Positions 16,066-25,248 of a stretch of DNA of 64,000 nucleotides are shown here, in pieces. The notes under the pieces are model-generated. The model ran no database searches. It worked only from the letters and a program-made list of their open reading frames with translations, and was not told where the DNA came from. Position numbers and translations under genes: made by a program. The stretch is from assembly GCF_042677945.1 (NCBI RefSeq), contig NZ_JBHUDN010000026.1; one strand, given 5' to 3'. The stretch is from Haloplanus litoreus (GTDB lineage: Archaea > Halobacteriota > Halobacteria > Halobacteriales > Haloferacaceae). The stretch's first letter is position 1, and each line of letters starts with the position of its first letter.

Positions 16066-16629
16066 TCACTCCGTACTCCTCGCGTCGCCAGTCCGTTCCT
16101 CGACGAACGTGGCGAACGCGTCGGCGAACGCGTCGACCGACTCCCAGTCGGTGAACTCCACGTCATCGGACGCGTCCACGTCCGGGAATCCGCTCTTGAC
16201 GACGCGTTTCATCAGCGCTCCCAGCAGGAAGCCGTACTCCGAGAAGCGTATCGCCCCGCCGAAGAGACCGATGCGGTCGGGCCGCCAGTTCGTCGCTTCG
16301 ACGAACTTCTCGACGTACGTCGTCGCTTCGGCCGCGCCGTCCTCGTTCGCGGACGCTCCGGACACTTGGAAGAAGCCGGTCGGCTTCGTCACCAGTACGT
16401 CGCGGTTGGCGGTGACGAACTTGCGGACGCCCTTCTGGTGTCGACCGAAGTGAATCGACGCGCCCACGAGTACGGCGTCGAAGCCGTCGACATCGAGGGG
16501 ACTCCCGACCGCATTCACGTTCACCGTCGTCGGGTCGTGCCCCCGCGCCGTGAGTTCGTCGGCGAGGCGGTCGGCCACTTTCTCGGTCTGTCCCTCACCG
16601 GTGCCGTAGCAGACGAGGATGGATGCCAT
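16066..16629 (-). CDS. Flavodoxin-domain protein (HemG-like)
   Basis: This 187-residue protein starts with the FMN phosphate-binding loop ILVCYGTGEGQTEKVADRLA. It also has DAVLVGASIHFGRHQKGVRK and a GLFGGAIRFSEYG strand, the pattern of the flavodoxin / menaquinone-dependent protoporphyrinogen oxidase (HemG) group. It probably carries FMN and transfers electrons. Whether it is a true HemG cannot be told. It sits directly upstream of the CAAX protease gene with 4 bp between them. Confidence 0.88.
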   Translation of the reverse strand: MASILVCYGTGEGQTEKVADRLADELTARGHDPTTVNVNAVGSPLDVDGFDAVLVGASIHFGRHQKGVRKFVTANRDVLVTKPTGFFQVSGASANEDGAAEATTYVEKFVEATNWRPDRIGLFGGAIRFSEYGFLLGALMKRVVKSGFPDVDASDDVEFTDWESVDAFADAFATFVEERTGDARSTE

Positions 16630-16775
16630 CGTTGGTCACGGACCAATAGTATGGCTGTCATGATAGTCGTAGGTGCTGCCGAGTAGGATACTGCCTCGAC
16701 CGACTGAATGACGGCACTCGGCACCGTGAGCGGTCTAGCTTCATGTAGAAGCGATGTGAGGAGCAGGATGAGTGA

Positions 16776-17477
16776 ATGACCGAGCCGACGAACACGGCCG
16801 TCTCGACTGAATCACCCGTCACCCGACGCCGCGTCCGACTGTCCGTCCTCGTCGCGGGCGGTCTGCTGGTGGCGTACCATCTGTTCGTCCGTCCCTGGTA
16901 TCTCGACTGGGGCGCAACCGCCGACGAAATCGACCGAGAACTGCCCGGTGACGAACTGGTTCCAGCCCCGAGTGGCGAGACGACGCGCGCGGTCACCGTC
17001 GAGGCACCGAGCGACGATGTGTGGCCGTGGATCGTACAACTCGGCCAGGGCCGCGGTGGGTTCTACAGTTACAGTTGGCTCGAAAATCTGGTTGGTGCCG
17101 ACATCCACAACGTCGACCGGATCGTTCCGGAGTTCCAACGACTGGCGGAGGGGGATTCGATACGGCTGGTGAAAGAGGACTACTGGCTCCGGAGTCCGAT
17201 GACCTCGATGACGGTCGTAAAAGTCGACCCCAGTCGAACGCTCGTTCTTCGGGGTCACGACGGCGGGACGTGGACGTTCCACCTCGAACCGATTGACGAC
17301 GAGACGACCCGGTTCGTCGTGCGCGGACGGACGCCACAGCAGTCGCTTCTCGGTCGTGCCCTTCGATATCTGGCCTACGAACTCCCCCATTTCGTCATGG
17401 AACGAGGGATGATGCGCGGAATCAAAGCACGTGCCGAACGGACTGGACGAACTGGAGACGACTCGTCGCCAGCGTAG
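16776..17477 (+). CDS. SRPBCC-fold protein with N-terminal membrane anchor
   Basis: This 233-residue protein has a transmembrane segment at about residues 22-38 and an SRPBCC domain: VTVEAPSDDVWPWIVQLGQG, GFYSYSWLENLVGADIHNVD, and LEPIDDETTRFVVRGRT. It shares the layout and signature segments of the gene at 8868-9608. Both lie next to CAAX protease genes. A hydrophobic-ligand-binding role is suggested by the fold only. Confidence 0.88.
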   Translation: MTEPTNTAVSTESPVTRRRVRLSVLVAGGLLVAYHLFVRPWYLDWGATADEIDRELPGDELVPAPSGETTRAVTVEAPSDDVWPWIVQLGQGRGGFYSYSWLENLVGADIHNVDRIVPEFQRLAEGDSIRLVKEDYWLRSPMTSMTVVKVDPSRTLVLRGHDGGTWTFHLEPIDDETTRFVVRGRTPQQSLLGRALRYLAYELPHFVMERGMMRGIKARAERTGRTGDDSSPA

Positions 17478-17482
17478 TCCCG

Positions 17483-18163
17483 TCACGCGACGCTTGCAGA
17501 CTCTTCGACGGGCACGGCAACCTCGTTCCGTCGCATGAACGGCGGCGTCCAAGGATCGTTGTACTGGAGCAATGCCCCCTGACCGCGTCCCTCGATACCT
17601 CGTTCGTCGAGGGCGGCGAAGAGTCGCTGGCGTTCCCGTTCGAAGCGGTCGTCGGTCGCGTACCACGAGAACCGCCGCACTGCGACCGTCCGCGACGGTT
17701 CGACGACGAGTCGAACGTCCGTATCGGTGGGGACGGGGGCCGTCTCGGCCGTGTACTCCGGTGGGAGGTAAAACGCCATGGTGACCGCCTCCGCTCCCCG
17801 ATCCGTGCGCACGGGAGCCGTCATGGGGACGGTTGCACCTTCACGACGAAGCGTCCGGACGGGCGCAGTCATCGATATCGTCTCGCTTCGGGTGGTGACG
17901 GGTGCCGTCATCGCGACCGTTTCGCTCACTTCGTTCGCTCCCGTGATGTACCCGAAGAGTCGCCGGAAGGCAGTCCCCGAATCGGTCGCCGTCGTCTCGA
18001 CGAGTACCGTCCGTGGGTATCGTCGAAGTTCGACGCCGTCGAACTGGTCGAGGGGTTCGTACGGGACGCGTTCGGTCGTCCGACTGACGTACACCCCCCA
18101 CCCAACCCAGAGCGTGAACAGTCCGCCGAGAATCCCGAGGACAGCTTTCGTTAGCGAGCGCAT
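17483..18163 (-). CDS. SOUL-family heme-binding protein
   Basis: This 226-residue protein has an N-terminal membrane segment (TKAVLGILGGLFTLWVGWGVY) followed by the SOUL/HBP domain: VELRRYPRTVLVETTA, repeated VAMTAPVTT / ISMTAPVRT / VPMTAPV segments, and MAFYLPPEYTAETAPVP. SOUL proteins bind heme or tetrapyrroles on their surface. The start MRSLTKAV at 18163 is preferred over an upstream frame extension to 18259. It converges with the SRPBCC gene, with 5 bp between the stops. Confidence 0.92.
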   Translation of the reverse strand: MRSLTKAVLGILGGLFTLWVGWGVYVSRTTERVPYEPLDQFDGVELRRYPRTVLVETTATDSGTAFRRLFGYITGANEVSETVAMTAPVTTRSETISMTAPVRTLRREGATVPMTAPVRTDRGAEAVTMAFYLPPEYTAETAPVPTDTDVRLVVEPSRTVAVRRFSWYATDDRFERERQRLFAALDERGIEGRGQGALLQYNDPWTPPFMRRNEVAVPVEESASVA

Positions 18164-18283
18164 ACATGAAATACGTCGTCGTCGGTCAAAAGACCAGTTG
18201 GCCGACACCGCTTCAGAGACCGAAGTGACGCAGTACGGGAGTGGACGTCCGAGCGACACGATCTGACCGAACGGGGTGAACGT

Positions 18284-19144
18284 TCACCGGCCATTCGAAT
18301 CCCGCAGGTGGACGACGACGATCAGGAGGGCAATGACGCCGAGAACGGGGCCGAATCCGGGTCCGTCACCCGTCGTCGGTGTCGGGGTCGACGTAGAGGA
18401 TGCCGTCAGGGTTCGAGTCTCTGTCGTGGTCGGAGCCGGCGTCGAGGATGCCGTCGGTTCTCGAGTCGCCGTCGTGGTCGGCGTGGCCGCCGCTTCGGCT
18501 GTCGGGGCGACGGCGAAGACCGAGAGCCCGGGTGACTCCGCGCGGAAGGTCACGTGTGTGGCGTTCCGGTCGACGACACGAGTCCCGAGACGCCTCCACG
18601 TCCGATTCCCGGTGTCGTATCGGTGAAGAGCAATCCGTTCGGCGGCGACGTCTCGCTGTTGCAACTGGGTCCGGTTGAGAGCGAACACCATCGAGGTATT
18701 GGAGACGTTCTGGCGTGGAAATGCGTGTGTGACGTTGAAGTATCCGAACGGCGCTGGTCCGGAAAATCGGTGGATTCCGGAGCTCACATTAGCCATCGCC
18801 CGTACCGTGAACTGGTAGTCCCCACCTCGATTGGTGGTTATCGTCATCTCGTGCATACGGACTCCCGTATCGAACGCTCCCGAACCGTACTGGAAGCGGA
18901 CGTGAATTTGCTCGTGTGCGCCGACGTTCTGGACGTGAACTGAGTGGTGGCCGCTCGAACCCGGACCAACGGAGACGTTGTGGCCGCCCCTGTGGCCGTC
19001 GTCTCCGCCATGCGGGCCGCCTCCATCCGGCCCTCCATTCCCGTGCCGTGCTGCGACTCCAGTCGTCAGCATCGCGGGAGCGATTCCGGCGAGAGCGACG
19101 GCACACACTACCAGAACGATTACCCCTGGTCGTCGATGCCACAT
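18284..19144 (-). CDS. PGF-CTERM-type surface glycoprotein
   Basis: This 286-residue exported protein has a signal peptide (VIVLVVCAVALAGIAPAML), a Gly/His/Asp-rich stretch (about 35-60), and a beta domain with several N-x-S/T sequons (NVSS, NVSN, NATH). The segment TFRAESPGLSVFAVAP resembles the PGF-pre-PGF domain. A Thr/Pro-rich linker precedes the C-terminal PGFGPVLGVIALLIVVVHLR, a PGF-CTERM archaeosortase A sorting signal. It should be lipid-anchored on the S-layer after archaeosortase processing. Function unknown. Confidence 0.88.
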   Translation of the reverse strand: MWHRRPGVIVLVVCAVALAGIAPAMLTTGVAARHGNGGPDGGGPHGGDDGHRGGHNVSVGPGSSGHHSVHVQNVGAHEQIHVRFQYGSGAFDTGVRMHEMTITTNRGGDYQFTVRAMANVSSGIHRFSGPAPFGYFNVTHAFPRQNVSNTSMVFALNRTQLQQRDVAAERIALHRYDTGNRTWRRLGTRVVDRNATHVTFRAESPGLSVFAVAPTAEAAATPTTTATREPTASSTPAPTTTETRTLTASSTSTPTPTTGDGPGFGPVLGVIALLIVVVHLRDSNGR

Positions 19145-19186
19145 ATTCGTTCGACATTCTGTCGGTTAACCAATAAATACTGCGCC

Positions 19187-19303
19187 CTTGTCGATGCCGA
19201 TCTGCGAGGCGATTTCGCGATCCTTGAATGCGCGATCTGGGGGGCGGAGACTGTGACGACCGCCGACGAAGTGCCTCACCCGCCGCTTCCGTCCGACGCG
19301 TAG
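19187..19303 (+). pseudogene. C-terminal scrap of a CAAX protease gene
   Basis: The plus strand reads FAILECAIWGAETVTTADEV then PHPPLPSDA and a stop. This matches the C-terminus of the CAAX protease at 15177-16061 (VIVAIWGAKTLAGADEVPKP then PLPKRR). No start codon or catalytic motifs precede it, so only the last 30 or so codons survive. Confidence 0.6.
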
Positions 19304-19415
19304 ATCGGTCACATGATGCTAGCCGGACTCACACTGCCACATCCATCGGTGTCCTATCCCACTGCTCGTGGGATCGGGCCAATCGTTTCTTGTCGGTGAT
19401 CGTGGAACTGTCCCT

Positions 19416-20342
19416 GTGAGCCACGATCCGGACACGGTAGCAGAACGCGATTCCACGGGCGGCGACCCGTTAGTGTTGGACCGGATAGTGCTTGACCTAG
19501 ACGCTGTACGGGAAACGTCCTGGGCCACGATCGCTGCTGTCGTGATCGCCGGTGGGGCAGCAGTGACGCTGTTCCATCTGATCCTGCCGACGATTTCGGA
19601 TGTACTCGCCCCGGTGTTCGACGCGACGGGGGGTCTCGTGGGGATGACACTCCTCGCCAACCTCGCGTTCGTCGTCGTTATCGTCGGTGGAATCGTCCTC
19701 CAGTTCGGCGATCTTCGACCACGGGACATCGGACTCGTCTGGGAGAATATTCCCGTCGGCATCGGGATCACCGCTGGAACGTGGATACTCATGCAAGTGA
19801 CCGGTGTCGCGGCACTGATACTCCAAGATGAGTCGCTCGCGCTCGCCGACTCGCTGACCCGGTTCGGAATACTTCCCGTTCTCGGTGGTTTCGTCGGACA
19901 GATCCTCGGAAACGCGCTCTACGAGGAGACCGTGTATCGGGCGTTTCTCCTGCCACAGCTCGCGAAGAAGTTCGCACGAATGGCAAAGATTGAGTCGCCG
20001 CGAACCGCGTTCCTCTTCGCACTCCTGGCCTCTCAGACAGTCTTCACACTCGTTCACGTCCCGGGGCGGTTCGCAGCCGGTGTCGAGATTGGGAACCTTC
20101 CGACGTTCCTCGTAGCGCCGTTCGTACTCGGTGTGTTGTTCGCACTCATCTACGCTCGAACCGGAAACCTGTTCGTCACGATCGGCCTCCACGCACTCGT
20201 CAACGATCCCGTCCTCCTCGTGGACGCGGGTGGGATCGTGTTGGTGCCACTCCTGCTCGTCGTCCTCGCCATCCTCGTGACCTGGCCGTCATTGATGACG
20301 TGGGTCGGGGCCGAAGAACCGCGTTCCGAACCGTCGTCGTGA
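19416..20342 (+). CDS. CPBP/CAAX-type intramembrane protease
   Basis: This 308-residue membrane protein has ALYEETVYRAFLLPQL (motif 1 variant), FTLVHVPGRF (motif 2) and GLHALVNDPVLL (motif 3, His then Asn-Asp). Eight hydrophobic segments are spread along it. The GTG at 19416 (VSHDPDTVAERD) is chosen as start; an upstream in-frame GTG at 19368 is possible. It belongs to a different CPBP subgroup from the EELGWRG proteins in this window. Confidence 0.9.
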   Translation: MSHDPDTVAERDSTGGDPLVLDRIVLDLDAVRETSWATIAAVVIAGGAAVTLFHLILPTISDVLAPVFDATGGLVGMTLLANLAFVVVIVGGIVLQFGDLRPRDIGLVWENIPVGIGITAGTWILMQVTGVAALILQDESLALADSLTRFGILPVLGGFVGQILGNALYEETVYRAFLLPQLAKKFARMAKIESPRTAFLFALLASQTVFTLVHVPGRFAAGVEIGNLPTFLVAPFVLGVLFALIYARTGNLFVTIGLHALVNDPVLLVDAGGIVLVPLLLVVLAILVTWPSLMTWVGAEEPRSEPSS

Positions 20343-20495
20343 AAATCTGATCTCGACGGGGCCGTACATTCCCGTCCTAGCCCGCTATTCGTCGGCCTAG
20401 CGGGAGAACTCTACCGCATCCTCGAGTTCGCTACCACTGTCGAACGACGGTGCCCGCGGGGGACCGCACGGGACGTTACCGGTTGGGGAACGACG

Positions 20496-20718
20496 TTACC
20501 GCTGGCTTCCGGACGGACTGGTCGGGACCTCCACGTCGGCGAGACGCTCGGGGCCGTAGGCCGCGACGACGGCCACTGCGGCGAGGGCGAAGACGGCGGC
20601 GTAGAGCGCGTTCGGTAGTTCGGTCTGCAGCGCAGCGCCGCCACCAGCAAGGTAGAGGATACCGCCAGTATTCACCGACGCGTGGAGCACCATCGTCAGC
20701 AGGACGCTCCCGCCGGTC
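20496..20718 (-). pseudogene. C-terminal part of a CAAX protease, minus strand
   Basis: The minus strand reads GTGGSVLLTMVLHASVNTGG, which is CPBP motif 3 and its leading helix, followed by a last transmembrane helix (LYAAVFALAAVAVVAAYG) and a polar tail. The region that should hold motifs 1 and 2 is missing: at about 20720 the sequence switches to the other strand's CAAX fragment. Confidence 0.7.
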
Positions 20719-20721
20719 CCG

Positions 20722-21120
20722 GCCACGCTCATTCTGGGTGTGGTCTGGGCGTTCTGGCACCTCCCCCAGCTGGTCGCGGACCCGAACGCAGTCTACAGCT
20801 TCGCGTGGCTCGTCGAGGAGATTCCGGGGATCTTCCGTCGAGTCGTCAACATCGTGGGCTTTGCATTCCTCTTGACGTGGATCTACAACGGGACAGAGAG
20901 CGTGCTACTCGCACTGTTGCTCCATGCGGGCATCAACACGGCCAATAGTACGCTCGTCCCGCTCCCGATCGAGGCGATCACTGGCGAGAGCTTCGTGACG
21001 GTTCTAATTGCGGTTGATGTCGCGGTCTGGGTCGTTGCCATCGTGCTTATGGTCGCTACCCGTGGACAGCTGGGATACGACACCACACGGGACACTGCTG
21101 ACCGTCAAGAGATTCGCTGA
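20722..21120 (+). pseudogene. C-terminal half of a second CAAX protease, plus strand
   Basis: Reading from 20722 gives ATLILGVVWAFWHLPQLVAD (motif 2), then LLTWIYNGTESVLLALLLHA and GINTANSTL (motif 3), a last helix, and a polar tail. Motif 1 (EExxxR) and the first half of the protein are absent. The first in-frame ATG is at about 20740, inside motif 2, so no functional start exists. It is joined head-to-head with the minus-strand fragment at about 20720. Confidence 0.75.
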
Positions 21121-21202
21121 CGTCTCGATTTAGCAGATACTGTCGCTGTATGTGACGGAAGGCACGATAGTTCTACATACGCGCGCGAGGAATGCGCTCT
21201 CG

Positions 21203-21505
21203 ATGCCCTCCAAACTCAGTGCAGTGATATTCAGTCAGCCATCTGGCCGAACCCATGCACTAGTTATGTTCGCCGGATCACTCGTCTTCTTGGGTCTCTA
21301 CGTATATTCTGGAGTTATAGGCGACTCTTCCTCGAGCAGTTGGCTCGTTCCAATGACGATCGGAACAGCCCTGTCGGGCATCGCCGAGTCCCTGCCGAAA
21401 GATCGACGACAGACAGCGGGTATCTTCCGCGTAACGGCGTTTCTCCTCCTGACGGGTCTTCTCGCTACCACGGTCTTCGCTCCCGAATTCGTCGTTGGGG
21501 AATAG
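21203..21505 (+). CDS. Small membrane protein, hypothetical
   Basis: This 100-residue protein (MPSKLSAVIFSQPSGRTHAL...) has three predicted membrane helices: LVMFAGSLVFLGLYVYSGVI, SWLVPMTIGTALSGIAESL, and FRVTAFLLLTGLLATTVFA. A Lys-Asp-Arg-Arg loop lies between the second and third. The ATG at 21203 is preferred over the open frame from 21152, whose first residues look non-coding. I do not recognise the family. Confidence 0.7.
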   Translation: MPSKLSAVIFSQPSGRTHALVMFAGSLVFLGLYVYSGVIGDSSSSSWLVPMTIGTALSGIAESLPKDRRQTAGIFRVTAFLLLTGLLATTVFAPEFVVGE

Positions 21506-21593
21506 ATCACATCGGAGGCGAGGACGCAGCGGACGGTTCACGTGACCGTAGTTTCACCCCTGGCATAGCCCCCCTCCGGTGGGGCAAGCCTGC

Positions 21594-21995
21594 TCACAGA
21601 ACGTTCGATCCAATACCCCAAGCCACCCCGTTCACCACACAACATACCAGAAGGAACCCGGCGAAAAGGATGGCCGGCGGCGAGTCGTAGTATCCAATAC
21701 CGAGAGTGACCGTACTCAGCGAACCGAAACATGTGCCGATAGGCAAGGAAAGTCCAGACAGCATAGCGGTTGGCACGCTCGCGTTACTGTAGCCGAATCC
21801 CCCAGCGATTGCTCCACCACCGAGGATACTACCGAACACAACGACACTGGAACCCAGACTATATATCTCGACACTGATCAGTCCACCTGCGTAGCCGATC
21901 CGAAGAGCCGAGTACGTGACTGCGGTAGCCATACACAGGAAGAGCACGCTAGGAACAGTACAAGCTCGAACGCGGGTCGGAGAGAGCAGGTTCAT
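21594..21995 (-). CDS. Membrane protein, hypothetical
   Basis: This 133-residue protein has about four hydrophobic helices (VPSVLFLCMATAVTYSAL, LISVEIYSLGSSVVVFGSI, AMLSGLSLPIGTCFGSLS, AILFAGFLLVCCVVNGVAWG) and few charged residues. It is a small, Gly/Ser-rich membrane protein with no motif I recognise. It is convergent with the preceding gene, with 88 bp between. Confidence 0.65.
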   Translation of the reverse strand: MNLLSPTRVRACTVPSVLFLCMATAVTYSALRIGYAGGLISVEIYSLGSSVVVFGSILGGGAIAGGFGYSNASVPTAMLSGLSLPIGTCFGSLSTVTLGIGYYDSPPAILFAGFLLVCCVVNGVAWGIGSNVL

Positions 21996-22292
21996 GAGTG
22001 CTATGCCTCTCGCTTCGGTGAAACAACGGAGATACGGAATTTATCTTTTCCGTACTGAGCGTATCAGGTCTTCATCTTGCGCTCCCAGGCTACCTCACGC
22101 TCGCTCGGCGGCGAGAGTGATTGAATTCGATATCGAGTGCGCCGACAACGCGCTCCGAACGCTTATCTCAAGTATACATTGATTTAGCTTCAATACACGA
22201 TGTTCCCCTGTAGATAGCGGAGTCCGACCCGAGCGCCTCAAAATGCCGATTCAGTCGAAATAATCATCAGATTGGGGAGAGGAACGGCACTC
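21996..22292. other. Divergent intergenic region
   Basis: About 300 bp separate the start of the minus-strand membrane protein and the plus-strand SMR transporter. An A/T-rich patch (TATACATTGATTTAGCTTCAA) near 22171-22192 may hold promoter elements. No gene is visible. Confidence 0.35.
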
Positions 22293-22625
22293 ATGAACCC
22301 GTACGTGTTACTCGGCACCGCGATTTTCTCCGAGGTTCTCGGAACGACAGCACTGAAATTTTCTCAGGGATTTTCACGCCCACTACCGAGTCTGGGTGTA
22401 CTCGTTGGATACGGTGCTGCTTTCTACTTTCTTTCGCTCGCGTTGGAGGATCTTCCGGTTGGTGTCGTCTATGGGACGTGGGCTGCCCTCGGGATCGTCG
22501 CAATCGCAGCTATCGGTGTCGTCGCGTTCGACGAGCAGGTCGATTTTGCAGGGATCGTAGGTATTGGCCTCATCATCGCCGGTGTATACTGTCTCAACAT
22601 TATCTCCGATATGTCCGCACATTAA
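22293..22625 (+). CDS. SMR-family multidrug/quaternary-ammonium transporter
   Basis: This 110-residue four-helix protein fits the small multidrug resistance family. Glu14 sits in the first helix (FSEVLGTTALKFSQGF). LEDLPVGVVYGTWAALGIV is the conserved A-Y-A-x-W-x-G-like stretch of helix 3, and FDEQVDFAGIVGIGLIIAGV is the end region. Such proteins exchange protons for cationic drugs or osmolyte-like amines as dimers. The start MNPYVLLG at 22293 gives the standard family length. Whether it pairs with a second SMR subunit is not visible here. Confidence 0.93.
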   Translation: MNPYVLLGTAIFSEVLGTTALKFSQGFSRPLPSLGVLVGYGAAFYFLSLALEDLPVGVVYGTWAALGIVAIAAIGVVAFDEQVDFAGIVGIGLIIAGVYCLNIISDMSAH

Positions 22626-22770
22626 ATGGCTCCTCTTGAGCCCTATCCCGTTCAGCGCTTCTTCGGCAGAAGTCAAGCAATCTAACGTTTGATTCGCTCC
22701 CGCTCCTTGAGAGGGAAGACATCGTACTCTGGAAGAACGTTGAACTCAAGACAGTGAAAAACGGCTCCCC

Positions 22771-24036
22771 TTAGGCACCGCTGGGCCGCCGATCGAACAC
22801 GTCGAGAATCGGTGCGGAATTTGGCAAGTGTGGGAGCCGGAGTTCCCGATCAGAACACTCCACGACGACTGTCGAGGTATCAAGCCACCTGTGGATTCGA
22901 TCACGCTCGACGCGTAATCCACTTTCGTCCCACGGATCGATCCGCCAGAGGCGCGTCCGAAACAGCCGATCATAGGCGACTATCCCGCCCTCTGAGACTC
23001 GGAACTCGACGCAGCCGTACCGCAGCCAGTGGTCGATCGTGAGTACCCCTATCGGAACGACCAGACTAGCCACCACAAAGATGAAGACAATATCCCAGGC
23101 TCGTCCCATCACGAAGAGAAGCGAAATGAGAAGGAGGAATCCACCGATGGCCAACGCGCCGGGATGACGCCGTACGTTTGAGGCCGAAACACCACCGAAC
23201 AGCCTTGCCGAGATGGAAGGACGCAGTCGGTCGGTCACAGGCTCAACCGGTTCGATCGTTTCGTCGGATGGTGGTTCGTATGCCCACCCGAGTTCGAAGT
23301 ACGATGCCTCATCGAAGGCAACCAGTCGCTCGCGATACAACCCTCCGAGATCGAAGCTGAACTTCACGAGCACGATTCCGACCAAGAGTGGAGGGCCGAC
23401 GACAGTCGGGTCGACAGCCGTGATCGGAGCGTCGGAGGATACGGAGTCCGTACCGAGTCCGACGAATGTTGCTGTGACTAGCCCACCGATACCGATCACT
23501 GCTCCGCGCATGAAACTGCCCTGAATTGCGGTCTGGGCACTATGTTCACGGTACCCGTGGCGATAAAAATACTCGATCAGCGTCGAGGCACCCTCACTGA
23601 GGAAGATGCTGAGTGAGGCGAGCGTCACCATCTCCAGCGCGCTCGGATCGAGCGTTTCGGGACCGACCACACCGACGGTCGTGACCCCCGCAAAAAACCA
23701 TACGAGTGTGAGGATGGGGATCGCAACGGCGAGCACGGGCAGCGTCGAGATCCTGATTCCGAGTTCGGTGCACGGGATCGAGATCTCTGTTCGCTTGCTC
23801 GCCAGCGCCCCTGCAATCAACGGCTCGGAATCGAATTCCGAGGGCCGGCCTGCGAACACCGCTCGAACGAGTGCCCAAAACGAGATAATCCCGAGTTCGA
23901 ACCAGTACAGGAACACGAGTGCGGCGAGATCCCACCCGAGGGCGACGACGCCGACGAGTGGAAGCGCGTTTGCGACGATGACGGCGATCGTCTCGGGCGA
24001 AGGACTATCGTGCCGCACTTTTTCGAGCGGGCCCAT
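22771..24036 (-). CDS. DUF6498-type membrane protein
   Basis: This 421-residue protein has an N-terminal membrane region starting NALPLVGVVALGWDLAALVF then LYWFELGIISFWAL, the DUF6498 signature, and continues with further helices to residue 250. Two more helices (ALAIGGFLLLISLLFVMGRA, IVFIFVVASLVVPIGVLTI) precede a cytosolic C-terminal beta domain (VEFRVSEGGIVAYDRLFRTR) resembling a small PH-like fold. Function unknown. A distant relative with the same order of regions is at 46396-47793. Confidence 0.82.
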   Translation of the reverse strand: MGPLEKVRHDSPSPETIAVIVANALPLVGVVALGWDLAALVFLYWFELGIISFWALVRAVFAGRPSEFDSEPLIAGALASKRTEISIPCTELGIRISTLPVLAVAIPILTLVWFFAGVTTVGVVGPETLDPSALEMVTLASLSIFLSEGASTLIEYFYRHGYREHSAQTAIQGSFMRGAVIGIGGLVTATFVGLGTDSVSSDAPITAVDPTVVGPPLLVGIVLVKFSFDLGGLYRERLVAFDEASYFELGWAYEPPSDETIEPVEPVTDRLRPSISARLFGGVSASNVRRHPGALAIGGFLLLISLLFVMGRAWDIVFIFVVASLVVPIGVLTIDHWLRYGCVEFRVSEGGIVAYDRLFRTRLWRIDPWDESGLRVERDRIHRWLDTSTVVVECSDRELRLPHLPNSAPILDVFDRRPSGA

Positions 24037-24097
24037 CCATTGATTGTGGAGGTTGACCGAGACAAATATCTGGCTCTCTAGTTCAGTCCAGACGCGT

Positions 24098-24325
24098 TCA
24101 CGAGAGGAGTGAGAGAGCGTACGTTCTGCAGACCAGCAGTCCAGCGACCGTGAGCCAGACCGCCATCAATTCATCTTGAACAAGGTGTGAGGTGAAGCTC
24201 TCTCCGAGGGCAGCTCCGACCGGAGCGAGAAGTAGCGTTAGCGTAGCTACGTAGTGGGGATGTACCCTTGAGAACGTCTCCGTTCGTGGATCCTGAGCCA
24301 TGAATTCGAGAGTCAGTGTCCGCAC
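24098..24325 (-). CDS. Small two-helix membrane protein
   Basis: This protein of up to 75 residues has helices YVATLTLLLAPVGAALGESF and LMAVWLTVAGLLVCRTYAL. Translation could start at 24325 or at the internal ATG at 24301 (MAQDPRTETF). I do not recognise it. It lies 61 bp beyond the start of the DUF6498 gene on the same strand, so the two may form an operon. Confidence 0.6.
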   Translation of the reverse strand: MRTLTLEFMAQDPRTETFSRVHPHYVATLTLLLAPVGAALGESFTSHLVQDELMAVWLTVAGLLVCRTYALSLLS

Positions 24326-24471
24326 GAGGACTTAGTTAAAAAGCTACCGCCCCGCGTCTCTTTGGCAGAAGCGCACTGTAGTGAGTAACAGTTCTACAAC
24401 TTGGGAGGTTAAACATACCGAGAAAGCCAATAGATATGCTATCTATATAGTCGGGGCGAATAGCGACACCG

Positions 24472-24915
24472 TCAGAAAACTGGACGTAATCCGAACCGTC
24501 CGGTAAGTTGGTCGACGCCTACTCTCAACAGTGCCTCACCGAGTGTGAGCGTCAGTGTGAAGCCCACGAGAAGCGGCCAGACGGTAAGATACGACGAAAG
24601 CGGATGGGGGTGCGTTACGTACAACCACTGATACACGGTATTCCCGAGTATCCAGAGCGTCACGAGCGGAGGAGTGACGAGTGAGAAGCGTCCAAACAAA
24701 AATAGAGGAACAGCAGTCGTCAGAAACATCCCGATCCACGTATATCCCAGTGCGATGACTGTCGTGATTCCCCTGCTTGAGATCGAAACTCCTGACGCGA
24801 ATATCCACCCGAGGACTGTAATCGCGTACACGACGCCACCGACAATCGGGAGAGTGTATTTCGCGGAGTGACCTCTGAGTTCTGAGAGGGAGGGCATACA
24901 GCCGAATTCGTCCAT
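24472..24915 (-). CDS. Four-helix membrane protein, hypothetical
   Basis: This 147-residue protein has helices YTLPIVGGVVYAITVLGWIF, ITTVIALGYTWIGMFLTTAV, FSLVTPPLVTLWILGNTVYQ and YLTVWPLLVGFTLTLTLGEA. The start could be at 24915 (MDEFGCMPSLSEL) or the Met at residue 7. The alternating hydrophobic pattern resembles one half of the 287-residue membrane protein at 32566-33429, so the two may be related. No function can be assigned. Confidence 0.68.
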   Translation of the reverse strand: MDEFGCMPSLSELRGHSAKYTLPIVGGVVYAITVLGWIFASGVSISSRGITTVIALGYTWIGMFLTTAVPLFLFGRFSLVTPPLVTLWILGNTVYQWLYVTHPHPLSSYLTVWPLLVGFTLTLTLGEALLRVGVDQLTGRFGLRPVF

Positions 24916-24936
24916 ACAGCAGTTAGTTCCACGTTT

Positions 24937-25114
24937 CTATCGGCTGTGCAGCCAGTTGGAGCGATAGAAAAACACGCTGCTTACGACTGTGATGTCAAGT
25001 GTGAGCCACAGCAAGTACCCCCGTAGGATCAGGCACAAACAGCGGACCGAGGAGGTCACCAACCAAGGCTCCGAGTAAGACACAAAGGGCGCTACGGAGC
25101 GTGGAATGAACCAT
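24937..25114 (-). pseudogene. Small membrane protein gene broken at a C5 run
   Basis: From an ATG at 25114 the minus strand reads MVHSTLRSALCVLLGALVGD then LLGPLFVPDPTG. After the five-base C run at 25018-25022 the coding sense continues one frame over as YLLWLTLDITVVSSVFFYRS then NWLHSR and a stop at 24937. Removing one base from the homopolymer would give an intact two-helix protein of about 58 residues. It is either a recent pseudogene or a sequencing or phase-variable length change. Confidence 0.45.
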
Positions 25115-25248
25115 ATTCCGATGGCGATGTTCCAACCAGATGGGTCTTCGGTATGGGTCTAATGTCCCTTACATCTCACCGTGACTTCCGAAAAACCACA
25201 ACTCACACGGGTAGTCAGAGAGACGTCGTCTCATTGAGGCCGAAGCAT

